Positions 35,843 through 44,675 of a stretch of 64,000 nt of DNA are shown here, piece after piece. A model generated the notes under the pieces. It ran no database searches, was not told where the DNA came from, and saw only the letters and a program-made list of their open reading frames with translations. The translations under genes and the position numbers were made by a program. Within the stretch, counting starts at the first letter, position 1. Each line of letters opens with the position of its first letter. Origin of the DNA: an uncultured Prevotellaceae bacterium (GTDB lineage Bacteria; Bacteroidota; Bacteroidia; Bacteroidales; Muribaculaceae); NCBI GenBank assembly GCA_900320055.1, contig ONQS01000001.1:1-64000 (forward strand). Reading direction: 5' to 3'.

Positions 35843-36553
35843 ATGGCTAATATCCTAAACATAGAGACTTCGACCGAGGTGTGCTCGGTGGCTCTGACCA
35901 GCGAGGGGCAGGTTCTGGATCATCGCGAGAATTATGATGGACAGACCCATGCCACACTTCTGAGCCAGTATGTGCAGGAGATGTTACAGTATGCACGTAC
36001 CCGCGACATCAACCTCGATGCCATTGCCGTTAGCATCGGTCCTGGATCTTATACAGGATTGCGCATCGGGCTTAGTGAGGCCAAGGGGCTGGCCTTCGGA
36101 CTGAACGTGCCGCTCATCGGTGTCAATACATTGCAACTGCTGGTGGTGAGCACGATGTTTAACCACTTTATCGACGAGGAAAAGGTGCTGTATGTGCCTA
36201 TGATCGATGCCCGTCGCATGGAGGTTTACACGGCTGCCTATAATGCTGCGTTGGAGCCCGTGCTGGAACCTCAAGCGATGATTCTCGACGAGCAATCGCT
36301 GGTGGATCTCAATCAGCAGGGTTATACCTTGGTGCTGATGGGTAACGGCAGTGATAAGGCGCATCAAGTGCTCACACGAGATGGCGTGCGCTTTGTCGCC
36401 GGCATCAAGCCCGTCGCCGTCGATATGATGGCTCTTGCCGAAAAATCTTTTCGTGAGCAGCGCTTTATCGATGTCGCTTATAGCACGCCACTCTATCTCA
36501 AAGAATTTCAGGCCACTAAGCCAAAAAATCCAGTGCTTGGCCTGAATGGTTGA
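35843..36553 (+). CDS. tsaB: tRNA threonylcarbamoyladenosine biosynthesis protein TsaB
   Basis: The 236-residue protein has the ASKHA-fold start ILNIETSTEVCSVAL and the SIGPGSYTGLRIGLSEAKGLAFGL segment characteristic of TsaB. It works with TsaD and TsaE to transfer the threonylcarbamoyl group to A37 of ANN-decoding tRNAs; TsaB is a non-catalytic scaffold that binds TsaD. It heads a cluster with DUF4290, rimM and proS, a translation-related set in Bacteroidetes. The next gene has its own probable leaderless promoter. Confidence 0.95.
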   Translation: MANILNIETSTEVCSVALTSEGQVLDHRENYDGQTHATLLSQYVQEMLQYARTRDINLDAIAVSIGPGSYTGLRIGLSEAKGLAFGLNVPLIGVNTLQLLVVSTMFNHFIDEEKVLYVPMIDARRMEVYTAAYNAALEPVLEPQAMILDEQSLVDLNQQGYTLVLMGNGSDKAHQVLTRDGVRFVAGIKPVAVDMMALAEKSFREQRFIDVAYSTPLYLKEFQATKPKNPVLGLNG

Positions 36554-36598
36554 TGCCTCAGATTGCGGAAATGTTTTTCGCGATCGGAAAAAAAGAAT

Positions 36599-36606
36599 TA
36601 TTTTTG
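36599..36606 (+). promoter_or_regulatory. -7 element of a probably leaderless transcript (DUF4290 gene)
   Basis: TATTTTTG ends six bases before the ATG at 36613. A T-rich stretch (TTTTTC) lies where the -33 element is expected. Confidence 0.5.
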
Positions 36607-36612
36607 CAGATT

Positions 36613-37209
36613 ATGTTGACCTATAACTCACTACTCAAGAAACTGGTGTTGCCAGAGTATGGCCGTAACATCCAGCAGATGGTGGATCACTGCCTGACTA
36701 TTGAGGACCGCAACGAGCGTACCCGTTGCGCTTTCACCATTGTCCAGAACATGGCAAACATGTTCCCTCAACTGCGGGCTGAGACTGATTACCAGCACAA
36801 ATTGTGGGACCATCTCATGATCATGAGTGGCTTCAGACTGGATGTGGATTTCCCGTTCGACGATATCATCAAGGAAGAGAACCTTGATACCAAACCGGCT
36901 CCAATCAAATATGAGTTGGAACCGATATCCTATCGCCATTATGGCAAGAACATCGAACGCATGATCCAGCGTGCTGCCGAGTACCCCGAGGGCGAGGAGC
37001 GTGATGCCCTGGTGATGTTGCTCGCCAACCACATGAAGAAACTCATCTACCAGATTAACAATGAGGATGTGGAAGATGCTAAAATCTTTAAGGATTTGGC
37101 CCACTACAGCGGAGGCGTGATCCGTCTCGATCCCGCTACACATCATCTGCACGAGTATCAGGTAGTGAAACCCGTGCAGTCAACTGGCAAAAAGAAAAAG
37201 AAGAAATAA
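36613..37209 (+). CDS. DUF4290 domain protein
   Basis: The protein is 198 residues from MLTYNSLLKKLVLPEYG; the longer open frame from 36550 would overlap the tsaB stop and the promoter. The sequence matches DUF4290, a Bacteroidetes-specific family of unknown role (motifs LPEYGRNIQQMVDHC, YGKNIERMIQ and ANHMKKLI). It is alpha-helical with a lysine-rich C-terminal tail and no signal peptide. In Bacteroidetes it commonly lies near murA and rimM; here rimM follows after 16 bases, so an envelope or translation role is possible. Confidence 0.87.
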   Translation: MLTYNSLLKKLVLPEYGRNIQQMVDHCLTIEDRNERTRCAFTIVQNMANMFPQLRAETDYQHKLWDHLMIMSGFRLDVDFPFDDIIKEENLDTKPAPIKYELEPISYRHYGKNIERMIQRAAEYPEGEERDALVMLLANHMKKLIYQINNEDVEDAKIFKDLAHYSGGVIRLDPATHHLHEYQVVKPVQSTGKKKKKK

Positions 37210-37225
37210 ACCATCGTTCTCTCTC

Positions 37226-37762
37226 ATGATCACACGCGATGAACTCATAGCAATCGGTCATTACAACAAACCGCATGGCGTGGCTGGGGAAATCTCAGCG
37301 ACTGTCGATGTGGACTTTGATGTATTGCGTGCGTTGTCATGCCTCGTCTGTGACATCGACGGGATATATGTGCCCTTCTTTGTCAACAACTGCCGTCCCA
37401 AGAGCATGGACACCGTGTTGCTGACGATTGATGGCATCAACAGCGAGCACGACGCCGCGCGCCTGGTCAATCATGAGATATACGCTCTCAAGCGTGACTA
37501 CAGGCATGAGAGCGAAGAATCCGATGCTGACGGTTATCCTCTCGACTACTTCATCGGATTTGACCTGGTGGATGCTGATGGCAACCCGATCGGGCAGATC
37601 GATGACGTGGACGAGTCGACCGAGAATGCGATCTTTATCGTATCGGATGGAGACAGCAGTCTCATGATTCCTGCCAGCGATGACCTGATTGTGGAATTTG
37701 ATCTGGACAAGCGGGTGATGGTTATGGACCTGCCGCAAGGACTGTTGGACTTGAACAATTAA
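37226..37762 (+). CDS. rimM: Ribosome maturation factor RimM
   Basis: The 178-residue protein has two domains. The N-terminal RimM beta-barrel (about 1-90) carries AIGHYNKPHGVAGEIS, and the C-terminal PRC-barrel (about 100-175) carries LVDADGNPIGQIDDV and ends MDLPQGLLDLN. It assists late 30S maturation by binding the S19 region of the small subunit head. It lies 16 bases after DUF4290 and 25 bases before the OmpA-like gene, in one operon. rpsP and trmD, usual partners elsewhere, are not here. Confidence 0.94.
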   Translation: MITRDELIAIGHYNKPHGVAGEISATVDVDFDVLRALSCLVCDIDGIYVPFFVNNCRPKSMDTVLLTIDGINSEHDAARLVNHEIYALKRDYRHESEESDADGYPLDYFIGFDLVDADGNPIGQIDDVDESTENAIFIVSDGDSSLMIPASDDLIVEFDLDKRVMVMDLPQGLLDLNN

Positions 37763-37787
37763 TGACTTTTTATTAATGGTATTGAAC

Positions 37788-38429
37788 ATGCGTTACCGTT
37801 ATCTATCACATATCATGCTGCTAGCCTTGGCGTCAATGGTTATGATCTGGCCACTGCGACTTGATGCCAAAGACGATTACGATATATATGACTTGTCGCT
37901 CGACGAGAATCTGGTTACGCCGCAGATCAAAAACTCCAAACAGGCCGATAAGATTCAGGACTTCCAGTATGATATGGCCGTGGCATTCAAGCGGTCAAAT
38001 TATGAGGTCGAGGTTATGCGTGAAGGCGAGGTCATCGTGGTCACCCTGCCTGCAAGCCTCTTGTTTGAGCCAAACGATACTGTGTTGACAACCTTAGGCG
38101 AGAGCCAACTCAAGCCGTTTTTGAGGATGATTAAGAATCCTGGTTTCTACAAGTTGCTGCTCGTCATGCACAGCGACAACACCGGCTCATCGGAATACAC
38201 CCTTAATCTCACGCGCCAGCGTGTCAATGTAATCTTTGACTGGTTTGACGAGAATGGCAGTGTCGACTATGTCGTTCCGTACGCCCTGGGCGAGACTGAC
38301 CCCATCGTCGACAACAACTCGGTAGAGAACCGCAAGCGCAATCGTCGCCTCGAAATCTATCTGGTGCCCGAAAAGACCATGATACAGCAGGCCAAGAAGG
38401 GGGTTATCAACATCAGTAAGCATCAATAA
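37788..38429 (+). CDS. Exported OmpA-C-like domain protein
   Basis: The protein is 213 residues from the ATG at 37788, which starts a signal peptide ([16 protein letters not shown]...); an ATG 12 bases upstream is also possible. After a short N-terminal segment, an OmpA-C-like fold is visible: [19 protein letters not shown], then [16 protein letters not shown], then [15 protein letters not shown], matching the peptidoglycan-binding OmpA/MotB family. It lacks a beta-barrel and a lipobox, so it is probably a soluble periplasmic protein holding peptidoglycan. It is cotranscribed with rimM and proS by spacing. Confidence 0.8.
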   Translation: MRYRYLSHIMLLALASMVMIWPLRLDAKDDYDIYDLSLDENLVTPQIKNSKQADKIQDFQYDMAVAFKRSNYEVEVMREGEVIVVTLPASLLFEPNDTVLTTLGESQLKPFLRMIKNPGFYKLLLVMHSDNTGSSEYTLNLTRQRVNVIFDWFDENGSVDYVVPYALGETDPIVDNNSVENRKRNRRLEIYLVPEKTMIQQAKKGVINISKHQ

Positions 38430-38461
38430 AGAGAAATCACAATACATTATATATTTTAGAA

Positions 38462-39943
38462 ATGGCAAAAGAATTAAAGGATTTGACCAAGAGAGCCGAC
38501 AATTACTCTCAATGGTATAACGAACTGGTAGTAAAAGCCGATCTTGCCGAGCAATCGGCGGTGAGAGGTTGCATGGTGATTAAGCCCTATGGATATGCCA
38601 TCTGGGAGAAGATGCAGCGTCAACTCGATGATATGTTCAAGGCTACGGGTGTGCAGAATGCTTATTTCCCCTTGCTTATCCCCAAGTCATTCCTCAGCCG
38701 GGAGGCCGACCATGTCGAGGGCTTTGCTAAGGAGTGTGCTGTAGTTACACACTATCGTCTGAAAAACGACCCTAACGGCAAGGGCGTCGTCGTTGACCCT
38801 GCCGCCAGACTTGAAGAGGAATTAGTGATCCGACCCACCAGCGAAACCATTATTTGGAACACCTATCGCAACTGGATCAATAGTTATCGCGATCTGCCTT
38901 TGCTCATCAACCAGTGGTGTAACGTCTTCCGCTGGGAGATGCGTACCCGCTTGTTCCTGCGCACGGCAGAGTTTCTGTGGCAAGAGGGCCATACCGCTCA
39001 CGCTACCCGCGAGGAGGCTGAGGCCAAGGCTATCGAGATGCTGAACGTCTATGCCGACTTTGCCGAGAAGTATATGGCGCTGCCCGTGATCAAGGGCGTC
39101 AAGACTGCCAACGAGCGTTTCGCAGGTGCGCTGGAGACTTACACCATCGAAGCCATGATGCAGGACGGCAAGGCCTTGCAGTCCGGCACCAGCCACTTCT
39201 TGGGCCAAAACTTTGCCAAAGCCTTTGATGTGAAATATATCGACAAGGAGAACAAACTGCAGGATGTTTGGGCAACGTCGTGGGGTGTATCCACTCGCCT
39301 GATGGGTGCTCTGATTATGACCCACAGCGATGACAACGGCTTGGTATTGCCTCCTCATCTGGCTCCTATCCAGGTGGTTATCATTCCTGTCTATAAGACA
39401 AATGATCAACTTGAGCAAGTCAACAAGGTGGTAGAGCCTATCGTCAGCAACCTGCGCTCCATGGGCATTTCGGTCAAGTATGACAATGCCGATAACAAGC
39501 GTCCTGGCTTCAAATTTGCCGACTACGAACTCAAGGGCGTGCCCGTGCGCCTCGTGCTTGGTGCCCGCGACATCGAGGCTGGCACAGTCGAGGTGATGCG
39601 CCGTGACACCCTCGAGAAGTCGAGCGAGCAACTGGCAGGCATCGAAAACCGGGTCAAGGATCTGCTCGAGGAAATCCAGCAGAACATCTTCACCAAGGCT
39701 TTGCGCCATCGCGAAGAGATGACCTTCAAGGTTGATACCTGGGAAGAGTTCAAGGCACAGATCGAGAAGGGTGGCTTCATTCTGGCTCATTGGGATGGTA
39801 CCACCGAGACCGAGGAGAAGATCAAGGAGGAAACCAAGGCCACTATCCGTTGCATCCCCATGGATGCCGTCGAGGAGGAGGGCAAGTGCATCTACACGGG
39901 CAAACCCAGCAAGCGCCGCGTGATTTTTGCGCGCAACTATTGA
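38462..39943 (+). CDS. proS: Prolyl-tRNA synthetase (archaeal/eukaryal-type)
   Basis: The 493-residue length is typical of the short type-3 ProRS found in Bacteroidetes. Class II motifs are seen in [26 protein letters not shown] (motif 2 region), [24 protein letters not shown] and [26 protein letters not shown] (motif 3). An anticodon-binding domain and a C-terminal domain ending FARNY follow. The editing (INS) insert of the bacterial type is absent. It attaches proline to tRNA-Pro. It is the last gene of the tsaB-proS cluster. Confidence 0.97.
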   Translation: MAKELKDLTKRADNYSQWYNELVVKADLAEQSAVRGCMVIKPYGYAIWEKMQRQLDDMFKATGVQNAYFPLLIPKSFLSREADHVEGFAKECAVVTHYRLKNDPNGKGVVVDPAARLEEELVIRPTSETIIWNTYRNWINSYRDLPLLINQWCNVFRWEMRTRLFLRTAEFLWQEGHTAHATREEAEAKAIEMLNVYADFAEKYMALPVIKGVKTANERFAGALETYTIEAMMQDGKALQSGTSHFLGQNFAKAFDVKYIDKENKLQDVWATSWGVSTRLMGALIMTHSDDNGLVLPPHLAPIQVVIIPVYKTNDQLEQVNKVVEPIVSNLRSMGISVKYDNADNKRPGFKFADYELKGVPVRLVLGARDIEAGTVEVMRRDTLEKSSEQLAGIENRVKDLLEEIQQNIFTKALRHREEMTFKVDTWEEFKAQIEKGGFILAHWDGTTETEEKIKEETKATIRCIPMDAVEEEGKCIYTGKPSKRRVIFARNY

Positions 39944-40007
39944 TTCTCTGATCATGTCGGCCGATTTTTTGACTGAGTCTCCTTAATCGGTAAACAATCC
40001 ACTTCAT

Positions 40008-40137
40008 ATAGCCCCGCATGGGTGACAACGCGTGATGAATCGGATGCTGCGTTTGTCAACCATGCGGGGTTAATTGTGCCTAGTCCCAAAGGGATGGTCC
40101 GACACCATTTCTTGCCAGCGCAGGCGCGCGGGGCTAT
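40008..40137. repeat. Palindromic intergenic element with two mutually exclusive stems
   Basis: The left arm at 40008-40021 can pair with CCATGCGGGG (40060-40069) through its part CCCCGCATGG. It can also pair with GCGGGGCTAT (40128-40137) through its part ATAGCCCCGC; both are perfect ten-base matches. The first hairpin extends inward (GACAA with TTGTC). It fills part of the 540-base gap between proS and the next gene. It looks like a repeat or REP-like element of the genome or a structured RNA; no second copy lies in this window. Confidence 0.6.
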
Positions 40138-40160
40138 CGGAGTAATCGATATGGGATAAA

Positions 40161-40192
40161 GAAAAAAGCACTTCGTTTCACAACGAAGGTGC
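40161..40192 (-). terminator. Minus-strand intrinsic terminator
   Basis: GCACTTCGTT (40168-40177) pairs with AACGAAGGTGC (40182-40192) with one bulged base. The six A residues at 40162-40167 make a T-run on the minus strand. No minus-strand protein gene lies upstream, which implies a short RNA. Confidence 0.7.
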
Positions 40193-40231
40193 CCTAGGAA
40201 AAAATAGTATGAATAAAAGTTTGATTTAAGG
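40162..40231 (-). ncRNA. Possible minus-strand small RNA (about 70 nt)
   Basis: The segment is bounded by a minus-strand -7 element at 40237-40244 and the terminator at 40161-40192, within the proS gap. No ORF of note lies between them. It could extend past the terminator into the palindromic element. It is inferred from signals only. Confidence 0.38.
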
Positions 40232-40236
40232 TTTTG

Positions 40237-40244
40237 CAAATATA
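40237..40244 (-). promoter_or_regulatory. Putative -7 element for a minus-strand small RNA
   Basis: Minus-strand TATATTTG fits TAnnTTTG. A near-match to TTTG (CTTG) lies 19 bases upstream, at 40267-40264. Confidence 0.42.
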
Positions 40245-40394
40245 CTTCAATTTTCGTTATTGGCAAGCATATTCATCGAAAAATGTATTTTTTTGTGCAG
40301 TGTGAGCACCCTGTGATGATGGCGTGGCTCATTTTTTTGAGACAATCAGTGAACAATTTTTATTAATTTAACACCGCAAATCGGGATAAAATGT

Positions 40395-40402
40395 TAATTT
40401 TG
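40395..40402 (+). promoter_or_regulatory. Putative -7 element upstream of the small membrane protein gene
   Basis: TAATTTTG fits TAnnTTTG, 82 bases before the start at 40484. It probably drives the run 40484-43541. Confidence 0.42.
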
Positions 40403-40483
40403 TCGTTTGTAAGTGATAAACGTTTTTGCTCGGAGGTGGTCTAACGGCAAAACAATGGTGTCACACTCATCTTAAGAAATGTA

Positions 40484-40768
40484 ATGAATAACAAGCAAAC
40501 AAATATGAATCGGGGTCTGAAGATGTTCTTCGGCATCTTCATGGTGCTGGTATATCTGGGCATGGCAGTGCTGATGGCGGTTAACTACTTTGATTGGTCG
40601 CTCACTCCACTGTGGAATGCCGTCAGATGGTTCTTTGCCATCATCTTTGCGGCCTATGGCATCTATCGTGGCTACCGCGAGATCAAGGGAGAACACACCT
40701 ACGGCATGCGTCGCTATGACGATGACCAAGACGACGAGCATCAGCAGTATGGCGCTTATGAGAAGTAA
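40484..40768 (+). CDS. Small two-span inner-membrane protein
   Basis: The 94-residue protein has two hydrophobic helices (about 13-35 and 45-65), a Trp-rich linker and an acidic C-terminal tail (DDDQDDEHQQ). No catalytic motif is seen and I do not recognise a named family. It lies 34 bases upstream of a PstS-like lipoprotein and a TPR protein. Equivalent runs in other Bacteroidetes follow exbB/exbD/tonB genes, so it may belong to an energy-transduction cluster, but those genes are not in this window. Confidence 0.75.
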   Translation: MNNKQTNMNRGLKMFFGIFMVLVYLGMAVLMAVNYFDWSLTPLWNAVRWFFAIIFAAYGIYRGYREIKGEHTYGMRRYDDDQDDEHQQYGAYEK

Positions 40769-40802
40769 CTGACCCCTCGACGTACTAATATCGAAAAAGA
40801 AT

Positions 40803-41783
40803 ATGAAAATCAACAAATTACTCATAGCATCATTGTTGCTGCTCTCGATTGTGGCGACCGCCTGTGGCGACCGTCGCCCTAAGAGCACCAGCACGCGTGG
40901 ATTGGCGCGCATCATGTGTGACGAGTCATTCCAGAGTGTGCTTGAGCAGGAGATCGCTGTGTTTGAATACCAATATCCCGAGGCCAGCATTATGCCCGAG
41001 TACATCAACGAGCATGATGCGCTCGATTCCCTGTTCAGGAACCGCGTGGATCTGATTATCATATCACATGACCTGACCAGAGAGCAGAAGGAGAGCCTCA
41101 AGAAGTTGGGGCGCGGCTATCGCACCAAGATGATTGCGGTAGATGCCATTGCAGTAATCGTCAACAAGCAGAACGATATTGACGAACTGTCGATGGACGA
41201 CTTGCGCGACATCTTCACCGGCAAGGTCAAACGATGGGGAGAAGTGTTTCCCACCAAACTCAAAAACGACACCATCAAGGTCATGTTTGATGGCTCCGGA
41301 ACAGGAGTCGTGCATTACATCAAGGATAAATTCCTCAATGGAGCAAAGTTTGGCCCCAATGTCTATGCCAGGTCATCAAGCCAGCAGGTGTTTGACGCTG
41401 TTGAGGAGTATAAAAACGTGATCGGCTTTATCGGCGTCAGTTGGATCACCAGCGACTTGAAGTCGGCCGAGATTCCCATTGCCGAAAAATACGAGGAACT
41501 GAAAACCAAGAACGAGGTGAGCGTGATCGACTTCACCGACCGCATCAAGGTGATGCCCGTCAGAGGTGATGAGCAAGTGCAGGGCGTAAAACCCTATCAG
41601 GCTTACATCAGCAGTGGCGAATATCCCCTGGTACGCACCATTTGGGCTATCGACGCTTCCTACAATGGCATGTTAGACCATGGCTTCTTCACCTTCCTGA
41701 CGGGAGTGATCGGCCAGAAGATTATCCTGCAGACCGGTATCCTGCCCGCTGCCGAGCCGGTCAGATATGTCGAGGTACAGTGA
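40803..41783 (+). CDS. PstS-like substrate-binding lipoprotein
   Basis: The 326-residue protein has a lipoprotein signal (LSIVATAC, Cys21). The body matches the PBP-like domain of phosphate-binding proteins: CDESFQSVLEQEI, the DLIIISHDLT segment, DAIAVIVNKQNDI, LRDIFTGKVKRWGEV and the ligand-loop region DGSGTGVVHYI. No pstCAB permease genes are nearby. In Bacteroidetes, proteins of this type often stand beside TonB or TPR genes, so the ligand may be phosphate or something else. It is probably membrane anchored in the periplasm. Confidence 0.85.
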   Translation: MKINKLLIASLLLLSIVATACGDRRPKSTSTRGLARIMCDESFQSVLEQEIAVFEYQYPEASIMPEYINEHDALDSLFRNRVDLIIISHDLTREQKESLKKLGRGYRTKMIAVDAIAVIVNKQNDIDELSMDDLRDIFTGKVKRWGEVFPTKLKNDTIKVMFDGSGTGVVHYIKDKFLNGAKFGPNVYARSSSQQVFDAVEEYKNVIGFIGVSWITSDLKSAEIPIAEKYEELKTKNEVSVIDFTDRIKVMPVRGDEQVQGVKPYQAYISSGEYPLVRTIWAIDASYNGMLDHGFFTFLTGVIGQKIILQTGILPAAEPVRYVEVQ

Positions 41784-41909
41784 TTGCTGAAACAAAAATG
41801 GCAAACTGTTTGCCTTGCACGCGTTTTTCGAGCAGGTTGGCACGGAATTTGCATTTTGCATATCAAAACATAACTATCAAATAAATATTAACATTAAATT
41901 GTTACTAAA

Positions 41910-43541
41910 ATGAAACGGAAATTCTTTTTTGCATCACTCATGTTGATGGGTGCATCCCTGGTAGCCAACGCACAAGGTTACAAGGACGGTATTGAGTACT
42001 ACAAGGTTGATAATCTTGACAATGCAAAGGAACTGCTCGAGCGCAATCTGAACGCGCCCAGCACCGACAAGGCCGAGGCATTCTATTATCTAGGTCAGAT
42101 CGCCCTGCATCAGGGTAAGGTGGCCGAGGCTGCTGCCAACTTTGAGAAGGGTATTTCGGCCAATGCGATGAACCCCTATAACTATGTGGGTCAGGCCGCT
42201 ATCGCGCTGAAGAATGGCGGTGACGTCAAGACGCTGCTCGAGAAGGCTCGCAAGTTGTCCAAGAAGGATGCCAAGTTGGAGATGGAAATCGCTCGCGCTT
42301 TCTATGATGCCAATCCCACGACCTATGCCAAGGATATTGAGAAGTGCATCAAGAATGCTCGTAAGTGGAATGCTGATGATCCCGACAGTTACATCTTCGA
42401 GGCCGACACCAAGGCCGATCAGAAGGACTGGGGCAATGCAGCCGGCATCTATGAGTTGGCATTTGGCAAGGATCCCAACAACATTGAGGCTTATGTAAAG
42501 TATGCCAACACTTACTTCAATGTGAACCCCACCATGGCCATCGAACGCCTCGAGGAACTCCAGGCCAAGGTGCCTAACTCAGCACTGGTACAGCGTGAAC
42601 TTGCCGAGATGTACTATGCCGACAACCTGGGCGCCAAGGCAGCCGAGCAGTATGGCAAGTATATCAAGAACCCCAACCACTTTGCACAGGACGAGGTGCG
42701 CTACGTGCAGTTGCTGTTCTTCGGTGAGAAGTATCAGGAGTCGCTGGATCTGGCTAGCAGCCTGATCGGCAAACTCGATCCTGCCGACAGCAAGGTCTTC
42801 TACATGAAGCGTATGCAACTCTACAACCTGGTGCAACTCGAGAAGTGGCGCGAGGCCGTTGAGGCTGGTCGTTCCTTCTTTGCCAACGCAATGCCTAAGG
42901 GCTCTAACTATGAGGTTCGTGACTACACCGACTATGGTCAGTCACTGCAGATGGCCGGAATGCCCGAGGAGGCTATCGATGCCTATAACAAGGCTATCGA
43001 CCTCAATCCCAAGAACACCGACCTGATCCGCAACCTCGGTGACACCTATGCCGATGCCGAAAACTTTGTTAAGGCTGCCGAGTACTACCAGCGCCTGGTT
43101 GACATGGGCAAGGACTATTACAAGTCCAACGACTTTTTCACCCTGTCGAACTACTATCTGGGAATTGCCAGCACCGATGGACTCGATGCCGCAACCAAGG
43201 CCGACGCACTTGCCAAGTCTCAGAAGTATATCGACGAGGTAGACCAACTGGTCCCCAACAATGTTCAGATCGTTAACCAGAAGGCTAAGATCGCCAAGTT
43301 CCGTGAGGGTGATAACAACACTGGTGCCGCTTTGAGCGCATACAATGAGTTGCTCTCGATCCTCGAGACTAAGGAGAACAAGCAGGACTATGCACGCTAC
43401 TACAAGTATGCCTACAACTATCTGGCAACTTACTACTTCACCAAGGGTGACAAGGCTACCGCCAAGGAATACTACCAGAAGTGGCTCAAGTATGATCCCG
43501 AAAACGAATCCTTGCGCAACTACGTGAACAGCCTCAAGTAA
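41910..43541 (+). CDS. Exported tetratricopeptide-repeat protein
   Basis: The 543-residue protein has a signal peptide (about 1-22, ending ANAQ). It consists almost wholly of helical TPR units; canonical positions are visible in AEAFYYLGQIALHQGKVAEAAANFEKGI and AIDAYNKAIDLNPKNTDLIRNLGDTYAD. Each fragment has the usual G/A and P-N pattern. It probably acts as a periplasmic scaffold with the upstream PstS-like lipoprotein (126-base gap). A strong terminator 28 bases downstream closes the unit. Confidence 0.88.
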   Translation: MKRKFFFASLMLMGASLVANAQGYKDGIEYYKVDNLDNAKELLERNLNAPSTDKAEAFYYLGQIALHQGKVAEAAANFEKGISANAMNPYNYVGQAAIALKNGGDVKTLLEKARKLSKKDAKLEMEIARAFYDANPTTYAKDIEKCIKNARKWNADDPDSYIFEADTKADQKDWGNAAGIYELAFGKDPNNIEAYVKYANTYFNVNPTMAIERLEELQAKVPNSALVQRELAEMYYADNLGAKAAEQYGKYIKNPNHFAQDEVRYVQLLFFGEKYQESLDLASSLIGKLDPADSKVFYMKRMQLYNLVQLEKWREAVEAGRSFFANAMPKGSNYEVRDYTDYGQSLQMAGMPEEAIDAYNKAIDLNPKNTDLIRNLGDTYADAENFVKAAEYYQRLVDMGKDYYKSNDFFTLSNYYLGIASTDGLDAATKADALAKSQKYIDEVDQLVPNNVQIVNQKAKIAKFREGDNNTGAALSAYNELLSILETKENKQDYARYYKYAYNYLATYYFTKGDKATAKEYYQKWLKYDPENESLRNYVNSLK

Positions 43542-43568
43542 TCACAAGAGACTAATAGAAACCATTTG

Positions 43569-43605
43569 GAGGGTGTGTCTGAATTATGACACACCCTCTT
43601 TTTTT
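43569..43605 (+). terminator. Strong intrinsic terminator
   Basis: A perfect 11-base stem (GAGGGTGTGTC, 43569-43579; GACACACCCTC, 43588-43598) is followed by seven T residues. It ends the TPR transcript and marks the left edge of the accessory island. Confidence 0.93.
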
Positions 43606-43633
43606 ATTTAACAACTTATCAAACAACAATTTA

Positions 43634-43780
43634 ATGACAAGAAAAATGAACAAGATTCAAAGTCTCAAGAACGCTCAGGAATTCCAGGATCTTTTCGGGA
43701 TTCAAGAGCACGCCAAATTAAGTTTTTCCCCTCAAAGATATCCTGCCGTGTCTTTTTCTTTATTCAAGTTGCATGAGTAG
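43634..43780 (+). CDS. Possible small protein or gene remnant (48 residues), uncertain
   Basis: The frame MTRKMNKIQSLKNAQEFQDLF... ends at 43780. The open frame reaches back to 43586, but that start lies inside the terminator. No family is recognised and it could be the 5' stump of a lost gene at the island edge. A bidirectional terminator follows at 43893-43940. Confidence 0.3.
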   Translation: MTRKMNKIQSLKNAQEFQDLFGIQEHAKLSFSPQRYPAVSFSLFKLHE

Positions 43781-43892
43781 TTATTTGATATAACTACTAC
43801 AATTATAGCAGAATGGCAAAAACGTACACTTTTTGAAAATCCCTTAACAGCGAATATAAAAAGTCAAAATCCAATTCCAACTAAACGAAAAA

Positions 43893-43940
43893 GGCCAACT
43901 CTATCAAATTAATGATGGGGTTGGTCTATTTTTCTTTTTC
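43893..43940. terminator. Bidirectional terminator at the island edge
   Basis: GGCCAAC (43893-43899) pairs with GTTGGTC (43920-43926) with one wobble, plus inner pairs. T-rich runs follow on the plus strand (43928-43939) and on the minus strand. It serves the convergent gene ending at 43962. Confidence 0.7.
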
Positions 43941-43961
43941 GGTTCCTCAATTAGAAACTAT

Positions 43962-44648
43962 TTACTTAGCGTGATACATCATTGTCTGAATTATATCGCT
44001 GCTAACTCCATTATCCTTCAAATGCTTTATGGCCTCGGCACTCATATCAAACTTTATTCCTGATGCTAATAACACCTTCCGTTGTATTATGTCCTCTGAG
44101 ATACCGGCTTTTACCATATTGATTACACCTTGATTATTAAGCGATTTATCGAATTCACTATGGTAGCACATGGTTTGAATAATCCTATCGCTGACACCAT
44201 TTTCTTGCAGATCCAAAATGGCGGGTAAACTGGTGTCATATTTAACGCCTGAAGATAGAAGAACTTTTCGGTCAATGGTCTCTTCGTCAATCCCGCTATT
44301 CACCATATCGATGACACCCTGATTAGCCTTATGACGTTTATAGTTGGTGGATATCGGTTTAGAGATCGATTTTGTATTCTGGGGCTTATCTTGGACATTA
44401 TTCCCACTTTTAGCATAAACCATCTCTTCGATAATTGCATTGCTCACATTATTATCCACGAGAACACGTAATGCAGAAACACTAGTATCAAACGTATTCT
44501 TGTCAGTAGAGATTTTTGCAATTATAACCTCATCAGATAATCCCATCTTTACCATATCAATGATGGCTTGATTATCTAATACTTCCTCTTGGGCATATGA
44601 GCAGAAGAAGAGCAAAGACGAAATAATAACGAAGAATATCCTTTTCAT
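43962..44648 (-). CDS. Exported protein with three tandem helical repeats, unknown function
   Basis: The 228-residue protein has a signal peptide (1-19, ending SYAQ). Three repeats of about 55 residues (26-80, 110-165, 172-228) share the pattern NQxxIxMVxxGIxxexI, then KVLLxSGxKxDxSxxAI and NGVSxxIIQTMxYH. Repeats 2 and 3 are the closest; repeat 1 is shorter and diverged. Similar MV-x-GLS-x-x-I-I helices occur in other bacterial exported proteins of unknown role. The gene is AT-rich and lies 27 bases after the 79-residue gene, probably in one operon. Confidence 0.72.
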   Translation of the reverse strand: MKRIFFVIISSLLFFCSYAQEEVLDNQAIIDMVKMGLSDEVIIAKISTDKNTFDTSVSALRVLVDNNVSNAIIEEMVYAKSGNNVQDKPQNTKSISKPISTNYKRHKANQGVIDMVNSGIDEETIDRKVLLSSGVKYDTSLPAILDLQENGVSDRIIQTMCYHSEFDKSLNNQGVINMVKAGISEDIIQRKVLLASGIKFDMSAEAIKHLKDNGVSSDIIQTMMYHAK

Positions 44649-44675
44649 TGCATTAAATTTTGAATATAGTTTTAA

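Noticed and set aside
38822-39955. 377-codon minus-strand frame opposite proS
   Set aside because: It is antisense to a highly conserved synthetase, and no protein family is recognised.
39952-40266. 104-codon minus-strand frame across the palindromic element after proS
   Set aside because: It crosses the long hairpins and the minus-strand terminator. It is more likely a translated repeat element than a gene.
40430-40478. tRNA-like 5' half (GTGGTCTAACGGCAAAACA)
   Set aside because: The D-arm-like part is suggestive, but anticodon and acceptor stems do not pair and no T-arm follows. It is at most a remnant.
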